Origin: Streptomyces sp. DG2A-72
GTDB taxonomy: Bacteria; Actinomycetota; Actinomycetes; Streptomycetales; Streptomycetaceae
Length of the DNA stretch: 64,000 bases
Assembly (NCBI RefSeq): GCF_030499575.1
Contig: NZ_JASTLC010000001.1
Span: 4,364,001-4,428,000 of the forward strand
Direction of reading: 5' to 3'
Shown: piece by piece, positions 24,581 to 33,155 of the stretch
How the letters are laid out: the number at the start of each line of letters is the position of its first letter
Position numbering within the stretch: the first letter of the stretch is position 1
The notes under the pieces: generated by a model
Database searches by the model: none
The model's input: the letters and a program-made list of their open reading frames with translations, nothing else
What the model was told of the DNA's origin: nothing
Position numbers and translations under genes: made by a program

Positions 24581-26941
24581 CTACGCAGTACGAGCCGTCC
24601 CCGTCCCCTTCTCCGCGTCCAGCGCGTACACGCACCGATCCTTACTGCACGCGTACACAACGCCGTCCCGCACCACCGGCGACCCAGTGATCTCCCCACC
24701 CGTCGCCAGCTTCCACCTCAACCGCCCGTCATCGGCCTTGAGCGTGTACAGCAGGTGGTCCGTGGACCCGAAATGGATCCGGCCCTCCGCCACGGACGGG
24801 GAACCGACGATGTCTCCGCCCGCCTGGAACCGCCACTTCGGCGTACCAGTGACCGCGTCAAGGGTGTAGAGCCCCTTGCCGCTGCCCACATGGACATGCC
24901 CCGCGGCCACCAGCACCGGCTCGACGGACGCGCGGGACTCCGTCGCGATGCGCCAGCGGTCGCGGCCGTCCGTGGCGTCGAGGGCGTACACCGTGCCGAG
25001 GTAGTCGGCGAGGTAGACCCCGCCGCCGGTGACGGCCGGGCCGGGGACGAAGGTCGGCGGGCAGAGGAAGGCCGCCGGGGCCTCGAAGTGCCAGCGGACA
25101 TGGCCGGAGGTCACGTCGACGGCGAGGACGCGCGTCCCGGCGGAGACGTACACGAATCCGTCGTGGGCCTGCGCCACCCGTACCGGAACGCCGCCGCAGG
25201 AGGCCGCGTCGCCGATCGGGTACGACCAGCGCTCGTCGCCGGTGCGGGCGTCCAGGGCACGCAGCCGGGCGTCCTGCCAGACGAACACCGTGCCGTCGTA
25301 CAGCGCGGGCCCGGCCTCAGGCGACTCGAAGTCGGTCTGGGCGCCGGTGATCTCCCACAGTTTCTGCCCGTTCGAGGCCTCCCATGCCTGGACGCCGCCG
25401 CCGCGCGTCCCGGTGATGACGGTTCCGCGGTCGGCCTTGAGCGCGTACACCCAGGCGTCGGTGGACAGGCGCCACAGGTCCGCGCCCTCCCGGGCGTCGA
25501 GGGCATACAGGGTGGGCCCGTCGGAGGCGTGGATACGGCCGTCCGCGACCGCCATCGACCACGCGACGTCTCTCGTCTTGAAGCGGCGGCGGCCGGTGGC
25601 CACGTCGAGGGCGTGTACCTCGAAGGAGGTGACGTAGACGAGGTCGTCGGAGACGGAGGGGGTGCCCCAGACGTCGTTCGACATACGGAAGCGCCAGGGG
25701 CGCCAGCCGGCCGCGGTCTCGGGGGGTGCGGGCGGCGGTGCGGGTACGGCAGGGCCTACGGCAGGCTCTGTGCCGTTGACGCCGGGGCGGGGACGGGACC
25801 AGGAGGCGACCAGGCCGGCCTCTGGAGGAGGTGCCTTCACGGCGGCGGCGCGGGCGTCGGCGACGCGCGGGCCGGGTCCGATCGGCACCGCGCCGCCGGC
25901 CAGCCGTACGGGGCCGGTGTCGGGGGCGCCGACGGGGGCGGGCACAGGCGCCGGGACGACCGGGTCGTGCGAGGGCGGGGGCGGATGCGGCACGGCGGCA
26001 CGACCGCCGCTGCGGCCGGAACCCGGCGTGGACTTGCTCGGCGGGCGTCCGTTGCGGCGCGCCTCGATCAGGCTCACCGCCCGCTCGGGCAGCCAGGCCG
26101 ACGCCGTACCGCTGTCGTCGGAGCCGGAGCCGAAGAGGTGGGGGGCCAGCTGGGCCTGGAGGTCGGCCGGGTTGGGGCGGGCGGTGGCCTCCATCTGCAT
26201 ACAGGACTCGATGAGGGGGCGCAGTTCCTCCGGGAGGCCCTCCAGGTCCGGGCCCTCGCGCAGCAGCATGAAGACGGTCTCGACCGGGTTGGCGCCATGG
26301 AAGGGGGCGTGGCCGGTGGCGGCGAAGACGAGCATCGAGCCCAGCGAGAACACGTCGCTCGCGCCGGTCACGCTCCGCGAGTCCTTGGCCTGCTCCGGCG
26401 ACATGTAGGCGGGCGTCCCCACGGCGACGTTGGTCATCGTCAGACGTGTGTTGGAGACGCCGGAGGCGATGCCGAAGTCGATGACGCGAGGGCCGTCCTC
26501 GACCACGAGGACGTTCGACGGCTTGAGGTCACGGTGGACCAGACCGGCGCCGTGGATGGACTGCAGCGCCTCCGCCACACCTGCCGCGAGCCAGCGGACC
26601 GCCTGGGCCGGGAGGGGCCCGCACTCGTTCACTATTTCCTCGAGCGAGGGCGCGGGCACATACGCGGTGGCCAGCCAGGGCACGGCCGCCCGCGGATCGG
26701 CGTCGACCACGGCCGCCGTATAGAAACCGGAGACCGCCCGTGCCGCCTCGACCTCACGCGTGAAGCGGACCCGGAAGAGCTGGTCCTCTGCCAGCTCCGT
26801 CCGGACCGTCTTGATCGCCACGCGCCGGCCCGAAGCCGAGCGCGCGAGATAGACCAGCCCCATGCCGCCGGCACCCAGCCGTCCCAGCACCTCGAACGGC
26901 CCGATCCGCCGCGGATCGTGCTGCGTCAGCTGATCCACCAC
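24581..26941 (-). CDS. afsK: AfsK, Ser/Thr protein kinase with PQQ-type beta-propeller
   Basis: A 786-residue kinase whose start, [20 protein letters not shown], and following sequence match AfsK as I recall it (799 residues in S. coelicolor). Kinase motifs: [22 protein letters not shown] and DFGIAS within the first 270 residues. A Pro/Ala-rich linker follows, then about seven PQQ/WD-like repeats (…[48 protein letters not shown]). AfsK phosphorylates AfsR and is inhibited by KbpA. The GTG at 26941 has a GGGGAGGTGG ribosome site; longer starts do not. The VOC gene upstream is the likely kbpA. Confidence 0.93.
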   Translation of the reverse strand: MVDQLTQHDPRRIGPFEVLGRLGAGGMGLVYLARSASGRRVAIKTVRTELAEDQLFRVRFTREVEAARAVSGFYTAAVVDADPRAAVPWLATAYVPAPSLEEIVNECGPLPAQAVRWLAAGVAEALQSIHGAGLVHRDLKPSNVLVVEDGPRVIDFGIASGVSNTRLTMTNVAVGTPAYMSPEQAKDSRSVTGASDVFSLGSMLVFAATGHAPFHGANPVETVFMLLREGPDLEGLPEELRPLIESCMQMEATARPNPADLQAQLAPHLFGSGSDDSGTASAWLPERAVSLIEARRNGRPPSKSTPGSGRSGGRAAVPHPPPPSHDPVVPAPVPAPVGAPDTGPVRLAGGAVPIGPGPRVADARAAAVKAPPPEAGLVASWSRPRPGVNGTEPAVGPAVPAPPPAPPETAAGWRPWRFRMSNDVWGTPSVSDDLVYVTSFEVHALDVATGRRRFKTRDVAWSMAVADGRIHASDGPTLYALDAREGADLWRLSTDAWVYALKADRGTVITGTRGGGVQAWEASNGQKLWEITGAQTDFESPEAGPALYDGTVFVWQDARLRALDARTGDERWSYPIGDAASCGGVPVRVAQAHDGFVYVSAGTRVLAVDVTSGHVRWHFEAPAAFLCPPTFVPGPAVTGGGVYLADYLGTVYALDATDGRDRWRIATESRASVEPVLVAAGHVHVGSGKGLYTLDAVTGTPKWRFQAGGDIVGSPSVAEGRIHFGSTDHLLYTLKADDGRLRWKLATGGEITGSPVVRDGVVYACSKDRCVYALDAEKGTGTARTA

Positions 26942-27092
26942 TTGCCTGCCACCTCCCCGTACGAGCCGCGTCATTCCACATATGTACGCGACCCCGTGCA
27001 GCGTCTCACCACCGCACCGCCTTGGCGGCACGCACCCTGATTCTTCCTGTCCCGGGCACTGGTTGCGAACCCGGGGGCGGATCGGGGTGTCT

Positions 27093-27129
27093 TGGGACAA
27101 AAACACAGTGCCCTGGGACAGAAACACAG
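27093..27129. repeat. 21-bp-pitch direct repeat upstream of afsK
   Basis: TGGGACAAAAACACAG and TGGGACAGAAACACAG, one mismatch apart, start 21 bp (two helical turns) from each other, about 150 bp upstream of the afsK start. The A-rich composition stands out. It may be an activator or repressor site for afsK. Confidence 0.55.
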
Positions 27130-27186
27130 GTCCCGCTCCGCGCAAAGGCCCCTTTCGCATGCTGGACGCTGCATCTCAGCGAGGGA

Positions 27187-27930
27187 TCAGCGTTGCAGCA
27201 GCGCGAAGGAAGCCCCTTGATTGTCCGTGACAACGGCCACCCTGCCGTATGACGCGTCGAATGGGGGTGCCTGTACGCGTCCGCCGAGCCGCCGCACCGT
27301 TTCGAGTACGGCGTCGCAGTCGTCGGCACCGAAATGGACGAGGAGGTGGGGCGGCATCTCGGGCGGGAAGACGTCGGAGACGGGCGCGCGGCCGAAGTCG
27401 GGCTCGGCGTCCGGCCCGAACAGGGCGTCGGTGAACAGACCGCCGTAGAAGTTGTCCGCTCCCTCCGTGTCCCGCGTGTACAGCTCGGTCCAGGCGAAGG
27501 TGCCGGGCTCGTGCCGCCTGCCGAAACCCCGGTGCGAGCCCGCCTGCCAGAGGCCGAAGACGGCGCCCTCCGGGTCGGCGACCAGCGCGGCCCTGCCCAG
27601 GTCGCCGACCGGCAGGGGCGCGGTGACGATCTGGCCGCCGGCCATCTGGACCCGCACGGCCAGCGCCTCCGCGTCCGGCGTCGCGAAGTACACCGTCCAC
27701 ACGGTGGGCATACGGCCGTCCGCCTTGCGCGCGAGCGCGGCGACGGGGGCGCCGTCGCGAAGGGCCCAGACGGAGCCGCCGTACGCCGCCGGCTGGTCTT
27801 CGAAGGTCCACCCGAAAAGTTCGCCGTAGAACCGCTTGCCCGCTGCCACGTCCGGCAGCTGGGCCTCCACCCAGCACGCGACGCCCTCGCCGTATGCCTC
27901 TTCGCCCGCGGATGCCCTGTTTTCGGCCAT
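27187..27930 (-). CDS. Two-domain VOC protein, probable KbpA (AfsK-binding protein)
   Basis: A 247-residue protein made of two glyoxalase/bleomycin-resistance (VOC) domains. ACWVEAQLPDVAAGKRFYGE opens the first, TFAWTELYTRDTEGADNFYG the second, and each ends in a DP/DNxGA strand. Such tandem-VOC proteins usually bind small molecules or metal. It lies directly upstream of afsK on the same strand. In S. coelicolor the AfsK inhibitor KbpA (about 252 residues) is, as I recall, encoded at this position, so this is a strong candidate, by position and size only. It is divergent from the TetR gene. Confidence 0.82.
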   Translation of the reverse strand: MAENRASAGEEAYGEGVACWVEAQLPDVAAGKRFYGELFGWTFEDQPAAYGGSVWALRDGAPVAALARKADGRMPTVWTVYFATPDAEALAVRVQMAGGQIVTAPLPVGDLGRAALVADPEGAVFGLWQAGSHRGFGRRHEPGTFAWTELYTRDTEGADNFYGGLFTDALFGPDAEPDFGRAPVSDVFPPEMPPHLLVHFGADDCDAVLETVRRLGGRVQAPPFDASYGRVAVVTDNQGASFALLQR

Positions 27931-28040
27931 GCCGTCAACGTAACGGGCCCGGCCGCACCGCGCAGACCAGGCACACCACCCGCTCCACCCCCGTGCACCC
28001 CATTTGCAGTCGGCCGAATCGCGCTCCGATCACCCCTCGG

Positions 28041-28061
28041 TAAGCTGACGGCATGACAGGA
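28041..28061 (+). promoter_or_regulatory. Possible leaderless -10 and imperfect operator of the tetR gene
   Basis: TAAGCT at 28041-28046 is a plausible -10 that would place the transcript start at or next to the ATG at 28053. Overlapping it, CTGACGGCATGACAG keeps the left arm of the regulon palindrome and four of six right-arm bases. This would allow autorepression by the TetR protein. No ribosome site is visible, consistent with a leaderless message. Confidence 0.45.
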
Positions 28062-28700
28062 CAAGTGCGTACCGTCGACGGCCGCGTGGCCGGCCGGCGT
28101 GGGCAGGCGACCCGGCAGAAGCTGCTCGACTGCCTCAGCGAGATGCTCAGCTCCTCCCCGTACCGGGACGTCAAAGTCATCGATGTCGCCCGGAAAGCGG
28201 GCACTTCGCCCGCGACCTTCTATCAGTACTTCCCGGACGTCGAAGGCGCCGTCCTGGAGATCGCCGAGCAAATGGCCACCGAGGGCGGCCAGTTGACCGA
28301 GCTGCTCGAAGGCCGGTCATGGGTCGGCAAGGCCGGCTGGCAGACCGCGCAGGAACTCGTGGACGGTTTCCTGGAGTTCTGGCGCAAGAACGACGCGATC
28401 CTGCGCGTCGTCGACCTCGGTGCCGCCGAGGGAGACAAACGGTTCTACAAGATCCGCATGAAGATCCTCAACTCGGTGAACAACTCCCTGGTGGACGCGG
28501 TCGCCGAACTCCAGTCCAAGGGCAGGGTCGACAAGGACGTGAACCCGGCCGCGGTCGCCGGTTCACTGGTCGCGATGCTCGCGGCCGTCGCCTCGCACCA
28601 GAAGGGCTTCCAGACGTGGGGCGTCAAACAGGCTGAACTCAAGCCGAACCTGGCGCTGTTGGTCCACCTGGGCGTGACGGGGAAGAAGCCGACGAAGTAA
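28053..28700 (+). CDS. TetR-family regulator, candidate master repressor of the CoA-catabolic regulon
   Basis: A 215-residue TetR protein. The N-terminal helix-turn-helix reads RQKLLDCLSEML, VKVIDVARKAGTSPATFYQY and FPDVEGAVLEIA, with a large all-alpha ligand-binding domain after it. It is divergent from the VOC/afsK genes. It is the only TetR gene in the window. The dispersed operator is a TetR-like 19-bp palindrome, and an imperfect copy overlaps this gene's start. That is why I propose it as the regulator of the 15 sites. The counter-evidence is the poor quality of its own site; the true regulator could lie outside the window. Confidence 0.88.
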   Translation: MTGQVRTVDGRVAGRRGQATRQKLLDCLSEMLSSSPYRDVKVIDVARKAGTSPATFYQYFPDVEGAVLEIAEQMATEGGQLTELLEGRSWVGKAGWQTAQELVDGFLEFWRKNDAILRVVDLGAAEGDKRFYKIRMKILNSVNNSLVDAVAELQSKGRVDKDVNPAAVAGSLVAMLAAVASHQKGFQTWGVKQAELKPNLALLVHLGVTGKKPTK

Positions 28701-28738
28701 CGCTCGCTTCCTTTCTTCTCAGGTCCCAAGTCCTGTCT

Positions 28739-28775
28739 GACAGGCGGCGGCTCACTCGGTGGGCCGCCGCCTGTC
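28739..28775 (+). terminator. Terminator hairpin after tetR
   Basis: GACAGGCGGCGGC pairs perfectly with GCCGCCGCCTGTC (13-bp stem, 11-nt loop) 38 bp after the tetR stop and before the convergent Lrp gene. Confidence 0.75.
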
Positions 28776-28790
28776 GCGTCCGGCAGCAAC

Positions 28791-28893
28791 GCGCCCCAAA
28801 AGGGGCGCGGGGCTGTGTCGATATGCGGCTCCGCCGCGTGGGCGCGACAAGCCCCCACCGGCCCGCAGACAAAAACCGCCCTTCAGCGGAGCG
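28791..28893. repeat. Dispersed repeat, full ~100-bp copy
   Basis: It starts with a small hairpin (gcgcccc/ggggcgc), then ggggctgtgt, atatgcggctccgccgcg, gcccccaccggcccgc, and ends in cttcagcggagcgc. The copy inside the acyl-CoA dehydrogenase gene at 30822 shares the same head, hairpin and tail, so this one defines the element's extent. It abuts the Lrp stop codon. Confidence 0.7.
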
Positions 28894-28894
28894 C

Positions 28895-29347
28895 TTACGC
28901 AGGGAGTGGCCGGCCCTTGACGACATGCTTCATCACCAGCGTGGACGTCAGCCGCTGCACCCCCGGCAGCGTCGCCAGCCGCTCGTCGTACAGCCGCTGG
29001 AAGGCCGCAAGGTCGGCGGTGGCGACGCGCAGCAGATAGTCGGGCTCACCGAACAGCCGCTGCGCCTCCAGTACGTGCTCCACCTCGCTCAGCGCCCGCT
29101 CGAACTCGGCGACCGTGTCCCGGTCCTCCTGCCGCATCGACACAAAGACCAGCGCCTCGAAGGTCAGCCCCACCGCCGCCGGATCGACGACGGCCCGGTA
29201 CCCCTGGATCGCCCCGGCCCGCTCCAGCTCCCGCAGCCGCCGGTGGCACGGCGAGACACTCAGCCGCACCCGCCCGGCCAGCTCGGTCACGGTCAGCCGC
29301 CCGTCCTGCTGCAGCTCGGCAAGAATCTTCCGGTCGACGTCATCCAT
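28895..29347 (-). CDS. Lrp/AsnC-family regulator
   Basis: A 150-residue Lrp/AsnC protein. MDDVDRKILAELQQDGRLTV followed by ELAGRVRLSVSPCHRRLREL is the N-terminal winged helix; the RAM/ACT-like effector domain follows (GLTFEALVFVSMRQED, VLEAQRLFGEPDYLLRV). It is divergent from a LysE-family exporter 82 bp away, the classical arrangement in which the Lrp protein senses an amino acid and controls the exporter. Confidence 0.9.
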   Translation of the reverse strand: MDDVDRKILAELQQDGRLTVTELAGRVRLSVSPCHRRLRELERAGAIQGYRAVVDPAAVGLTFEALVFVSMRQEDRDTVAEFERALSEVEHVLEAQRLFGEPDYLLRVATADLAAFQRLYDERLATLPGVQRLTSTLVMKHVVKGRPLPA

Positions 29348-29429
29348 GAGGCAGATCTTCCCTCACATTCCGCGATCATGGGCAAACTTAGGGAACACTT
29401 TCGGGCCATTCCCGCCTAATGTCCCCACC

Positions 29430-30050
29430 ATGGACTCCGGAACGCTGATTTCTTTCCTCGCCGTCGACCTGCTGCTGGTGTGCGTACCGGGCGCCGACTG
29501 GGCGTATGTGATCTCGGCGGGCCTGCGCGGCCGTACCCCCCTGCCGGCGGTGGCGGGCCTCGTCGCCGGCTACGCCCTGCACACCGCCCTGGCGACAGCC
29601 GGTCTTGCGGTGCTGGTGGCCGGGTCGCCGGGCCTGCTGGCCGCACTGACGGTGGCGGGAGCGGCGTACCTGGTGTGGCTGGGGTGGGGAGTGCTGCGGA
29701 ATCCGGGGGTGCCGGGGTCGGATCAGGCGGTGGAGACGAGTCGCGGCCGCGTCTTTCTGCGCGGCGCCACGATCAGCGGGCTGAACCCCAAGGGGCTGCT
29801 GCTGTATCTGTCGGTGCTGCCGCAGTTCCTGGTGACGGGGGCCGGGCATCTGCCCGTGCCGGTGCAGACGGCCACGCTCGGCGTCCTGCACATGGCCTGC
29901 TGTGCGGCCGTCTATCTGACGGTGGGCCTCCTGGCGCGCGCGGTCCTCGGCGCCCGCCCGGCCGCCGCCCGCGCGGTCACCCGCACGTCGGGTGCGGCGA
30001 TGCTGGGAATCGGCGCGTTCCTGCTGGTGCAGCGGCTGGGGACGCTCTAG
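29430..30050 (+). CDS. LysE-family amino-acid exporter
   Basis: A 206-residue membrane protein with six predicted helices. VDLLLVCVPGADWAYVISAG with the conserved PG motif, and ISGLNPKGLLLYLSVLPQF with NPK, are the LysE/RhtB hallmarks. The start is the ATG at 29430; no strong ribosome site is visible. The divergent Lrp/AsnC gene is its probable regulator. Confidence 0.9.
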   Translation: MDSGTLISFLAVDLLLVCVPGADWAYVISAGLRGRTPLPAVAGLVAGYALHTALATAGLAVLVAGSPGLLAALTVAGAAYLVWLGWGVLRNPGVPGSDQAVETSRGRVFLRGATISGLNPKGLLLYLSVLPQFLVTGAGHLPVPVQTATLGVLHMACCAAVYLTVGLLARAVLGARPAAARAVTRTSGAAMLGIGAFLLVQRLGTL

Positions 30051-30083
30051 GGATCATCGACGTACGAACCATCGCCGTACGAA

Positions 30084-30566
30084 TCATCGCCGTACGATCC
30101 TGAACACCCGGATCTCCCGCTCCACCCGCGCCTGATACGCCGCATACGGCGGCCAGAACTCCAGCGCCGCCTTCCAGGCCGCCGCCCGCTCCTCCCCCTC
30201 CAGCAGCCGGGCCCGGACCGGAATGTCCCGTCCTTTCCAGCTGACCTCGGCGTCGGGACGGGCGAGGAGGTTGTGGGTCCAGGCGGGATGGCCGCGGCGC
30301 CCGAAGTTGGAGCCGACGAGGATCCAGCTGCGCCCGTCGTCCTCCGGCATACAGGCGAGCGGCGTACGGCGGGCGAGCCCGCTCTTCGCCCCCGTCGAGG
30401 TCAGGATCACCCCCGGCAGCATCTGGGCGCTCAGCAGCACCTTGCCTCGGGTGAGCCGGTGGACGGCGCGGTCCAGCGCGGGGACGACACGCGGGGCGGC
30501 CTTGGCGAAGCCCGGCGTGGACGACACCTTCTGCACGAACCGCACCCCGACATCCTTGACGCCCAT
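30084..30566 (-). CDS. Ddn-like F420-dependent nitroreductase-family protein
   Basis: A 160-residue split-barrel protein of the deazaflavin-dependent nitroreductase (Ddn) family: GVILTSTGAKSGLARRTPLA, WILVGSNFGRRGHPAWTHNL and EVSWKGRDIPVRARLL are typical. Its ATG overlaps the stop of the acyl-CoA dehydrogenase gene (ATGA), so both are translated from one message under operator 7. This puts an F420-linked reductase inside the regulon. The substrate is unknown; Ddn relatives reduce enones and quinones. Confidence 0.88.
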   Translation of the reverse strand: MGVKDVGVRFVQKVSSTPGFAKAAPRVVPALDRAVHRLTRGKVLLSAQMLPGVILTSTGAKSGLARRTPLACMPEDDGRSWILVGSNFGRRGHPAWTHNLLARPDAEVSWKGRDIPVRARLLEGEERAAAWKAALEFWPPYAAYQARVEREIRVFRIVRR

Positions 30567-31906
30567 CAGACCGTCACCTCCCCGCCCGCGAAGAGCCGCG
30601 CCACGTCGGCGGCATGCGCCCGCAGCCGGTGCACGGGCCCGAAGAGCAGTTCGTCGCCCGCAGCGCGCTTGAAGTACAGGTGAGCCTCGTGCTCCCAGGT
30701 GAAACCGATGCCGCCGTGCAGCTGGATCCCCTCGGCCGCCGCACCCCGCAAGGCCTCCAGCGCCTGCGCGAGAGCGAGCCCGCCCACCCTGAGCGGGCTC
30801 AGTGAAGTCCCGTGCGGTACCGCGCCCCGCAAGGGGCGCGGGGCTGTGTACATATGCGGCTCCGCCGCGGGGCGCGACCAGCCCCCACCGGCCCGCGCCC
30901 GCGGCGGAGCCGCATGTCGATACAGCATCACCGCGCTTCCAGCGGAGCGCCACGCGGCGTAGTACGCGGCCGAGCGGGCGGCCTGGAGCTGGACGTACAC
31001 ATCGGCCAGCCGGTGCTTCACCGCCTGGAACGACCCGATCGGCCGCCCGAACTGCTCCCGCTGCCCCACGTACTCCACGGTCCGCTCCAGCACCCGGTCG
31101 GCGGCCCCGACGGCCTCGCAGGCGAGCACGGCGGCGGTGTGGTCGCCGACGCGGGTGAGGGCCCCCAGGACATCGCCGCCCTCGTTCCCCAGCAACTCGG
31201 CGTCGACGTCCCGCAGTTGGAGGCGGGCCTGCGGACGGGTCGCGTCGAGTGCGGTCAGCCGGGTGCGGACGAGCCGTGCCGCATCCCCGGCTACGAGGAA
31301 GAGCAGCGTGCGCGAGCGGGCGAAGCCTCCGGCGTGGGCGGCGACGATCAGCAGCTGCGCGCTGTGCCCGTCGAGGACCTGGTCGACCTGCCCGTACAGC
31401 CGCCAGCCCCCGTCTTCCGTGCGCCGCGCCTGGACGCCGCCCGCGCGTCCCCCTCCGGCCCAGTCGCCGCCGTTGCCGCCGCCGCTTTCGCCGGTCAGCC
31501 CGAGCGCGGTGGCGAGCGCGGCGCCGGGCACGCCGAGGGCCGTGGTGAGCGAGCCGGCGGCGAGGCGGGGCAGCAGTTCGGCGCGCTGGGCGTCGGTGCC
31601 GAGGGCGAGCAGCAGGGGCGCACCGAGGACGGTGGTCGCGAGCAGCGGTGAGGGGGCGAGGGCCCGGCCCGTCTCCTCTGCCGCGAGGGCGAGTTCGGTG
31701 ACCGAGCAGCCGACACCGCCGTAGGTCTCGGGAAGGGCGAGCCCGGGCAGGCCGAGTTGCTCGGCGAGGGCTGTCCAGAGTGCGGGATCGTGGCCGGCCG
31801 GCTGATCGACGGCGGCGCGCAGCTCCTCCGGTCCGCACCGCTTGTGGAGCAGTTCGCGCAGGGTGCGGCGGATCTCGTCCTGCTCGGTGGTGAAGCTGGC
31901 GTCCAT
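30566..31906 (-). CDS. Acyl-CoA dehydrogenase with in-frame repeat insertion
   Basis: A 446-residue acyl-CoA dehydrogenase; N-terminal TTEQDEIRRTLRELLHKRCG, middle LPGLALPETYGGVGC, C-terminal YVGQREQFGRPIGSFQAVKH and EGIQLHGGIGFTWEHEAHLY are diagnostic. The segment around residues 320-370 (HAAPPRARAGGGWSRPAAEP and on) has no place in the family. It is encoded by a copy of the dispersed repeat (30822-30950) inserted without breaking frame. Without it the enzyme would be the usual shorter FadE size. Whether it still folds is uncertain, since the insertion lies before the FAD-contacting HGGIGFT helix. It is coupled to the Ddn-like gene. Confidence 0.85.
   Translation of the reverse strand: MDASFTTEQDEIRRTLRELLHKRCGPEELRAAVDQPAGHDPALWTALAEQLGLPGLALPETYGGVGCSVTELALAAEETGRALAPSPLLATTVLGAPLLLALGTDAQRAELLPRLAAGSLTTALGVPGAALATALGLTGESGGGNGGDWAGGGRAGGVQARRTEDGGWRLYGQVDQVLDGHSAQLLIVAAHAGGFARSRTLLFLVAGDAARLVRTRLTALDATRPQARLQLRDVDAELLGNEGGDVLGALTRVGDHTAAVLACEAVGAADRVLERTVEYVGQREQFGRPIGSFQAVKHRLADVYVQLQAARSAAYYAAWRSAGSAVMLYRHAAPPRARAGGGWSRPAAEPHMYTAPRPLRGAVPHGTSLSPLRVGGLALAQALEALRGAAAEGIQLHGGIGFTWEHEAHLYFKRAAGDELLFGPVHRLRAHAADVARLFAGGEVTV
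30822..30950. repeat. Dispersed repeat inserted within the acyl-CoA dehydrogenase gene
   Basis: gcgccccgc/aaggggcgcg head, ggggctgtgt, catatgcggctccgccgcg, gcccccaccggcccgcg and an agcggagcgcc tail match the copy at 28791. This copy also carries a second, inverted half (cggcggagccgcatgtcgat), so it is a head-to-head version. It stays open in the dehydrogenase frame and adds roughly 45 residues. Confidence 0.75.
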
Positions 31907-31921
31907 GGCTCTTCCCTCCCG

Positions 31922-31940
31922 ATCTGACGGGCCGTCATAT
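31922..31940. promoter_or_regulatory. Regulon operator copy 7
   Basis: ATCTGACGGGCCGTCATAT lies between the dehydrogenase operon (start 31906) and the divergent thiolase (start 31983), and can serve both. Confidence 0.7.
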
Positions 31941-31982
31941 TAGGAGCCCACGAACGATATGCACAGGGGCAGGAGGCCTCTC

Positions 31983-33155
31983 ATGATTCCCGGGAGCCGG
32001 AAAGTCGCCGTGGTCGGCGTCGCCCTCTCCGACTGCGGCCGCGTGGACGACACGACCCCGTACGCCCTGCACGCCCAGGCCGCGCGCCGCGCCCTGGCCG
32101 ACGCGGGCCTCGACAGATCCGTGATCGACGGCTTCGCGTCGGCGGGCCTCGGCACCCTGGCCCCGGCGGAGGTGGCCGAATACCTGGGCCTGCGTCCCAC
32201 CTGGGTCGACTCGACCTCGGTGGGCGGCTCCACCTGGGAGGTGATGGCCGCCCACGCGACCGACGCGATAGCGGCCGGGCACGCGAACGCCGTCCTGCTC
32301 GTCTACGGCTCCACCGCCCGCGCCGACATCAAGGCGGGCCGCCGGACCGGCAACCTGTCCTTCGGCGCGCGCGGCCCGCTCCAGTTCGAGGTCCCGTACG
32401 GCCATACCCTCATCGCCAAATACGCCATGGCCGCCCGCCGCCATATGCACGAACACGGCACGACCATCGAGCAGTTGGCCGAGGTGGCGGTGCAGGCACG
32501 GGCGAACGCCGCCCTGAACCCGGAGGCGATGTTCCGGGAGCCGATCACCGTCGACGACGTTCTCGACGGCCCGATGATCGCGGACCCCTTCACCAAGCTG
32601 CACTGCTGCATACGGTCCGACGGCGGGGCGGCGGTGCTGCTGGTGGCGGAGGAGTACGTACGGGACTGCCGTACGGCGCCGGTGTGGGTGCTCGGCACCG
32701 GGGAGCATGTCTCGCACACGACGATGTCCGAGTGGCCGGACTTCACCGTCTCCCCGGCGGCGGTGAGCGGACGGCTCGCCTTCGAGCGGGCGGGCGTACG
32801 GCCGGAGGAGATCGACTTCGCGGAGATCTACGACGCGTTCACGTACATGACGTTGGTGACGCTGGAGGATCTGGGGTTCTGCGGGAAGGGCGAGGGCGGG
32901 GCGTTCGTCGAGAAGGGCCGGCTGAAAGTCGTAGGCGGGGAATTGCCCGTGAACACGGACGGGGGTGGGCTGTCGGCTCAGCATCCGGGCATGCGGGGGC
33001 TGTTCCTGCTGGTGGAGGCGGCGCGGCAGTTGCGGGGGGAGGTGGGCGGGGCGCGGCAAGTGCGTAAGCCCGATGGGCAGTTGCCGCGCCTCGCGGTGGC
33101 GTCCGGGACGGGCGGGTGGTTCTGCTCGTCGGGGACGGTCGTACTAGGGCGTTAG
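31983..33155 (+). CDS. Thiolase-like lipid-transfer protein (second copy)
   Basis: A 390-residue Ltp/SCP-x-type thiolase homologue: SRKVAVVGVALSDCGR, STSVGGSTWEVMAAHATDAI at the nucleophile region, and GKGEGGAFVEKG…LPVNTDGGGLSAQHPGM at the C-terminus. The start is the ATG at 31983, six bases after AGGAGG; the ATG at 31959 lacks such a site. Unlike the first thiolase it has no DUF35 gene next to it. The nearest one, at 35726, has its own copy of the operator. Thiolytic or retro-aldol cleavage of a CoA ester is the expected role. Confidence 0.87.
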   Translation: MIPGSRKVAVVGVALSDCGRVDDTTPYALHAQAARRALADAGLDRSVIDGFASAGLGTLAPAEVAEYLGLRPTWVDSTSVGGSTWEVMAAHATDAIAAGHANAVLLVYGSTARADIKAGRRTGNLSFGARGPLQFEVPYGHTLIAKYAMAARRHMHEHGTTIEQLAEVAVQARANAALNPEAMFREPITVDDVLDGPMIADPFTKLHCCIRSDGGAAVLLVAEEYVRDCRTAPVWVLGTGEHVSHTTMSEWPDFTVSPAAVSGRLAFERAGVRPEEIDFAEIYDAFTYMTLVTLEDLGFCGKGEGGAFVEKGRLKVVGGELPVNTDGGGLSAQHPGMRGLFLLVEAARQLRGEVGGARQVRKPDGQLPRLAVASGTGGWFCSSGTVVLGR

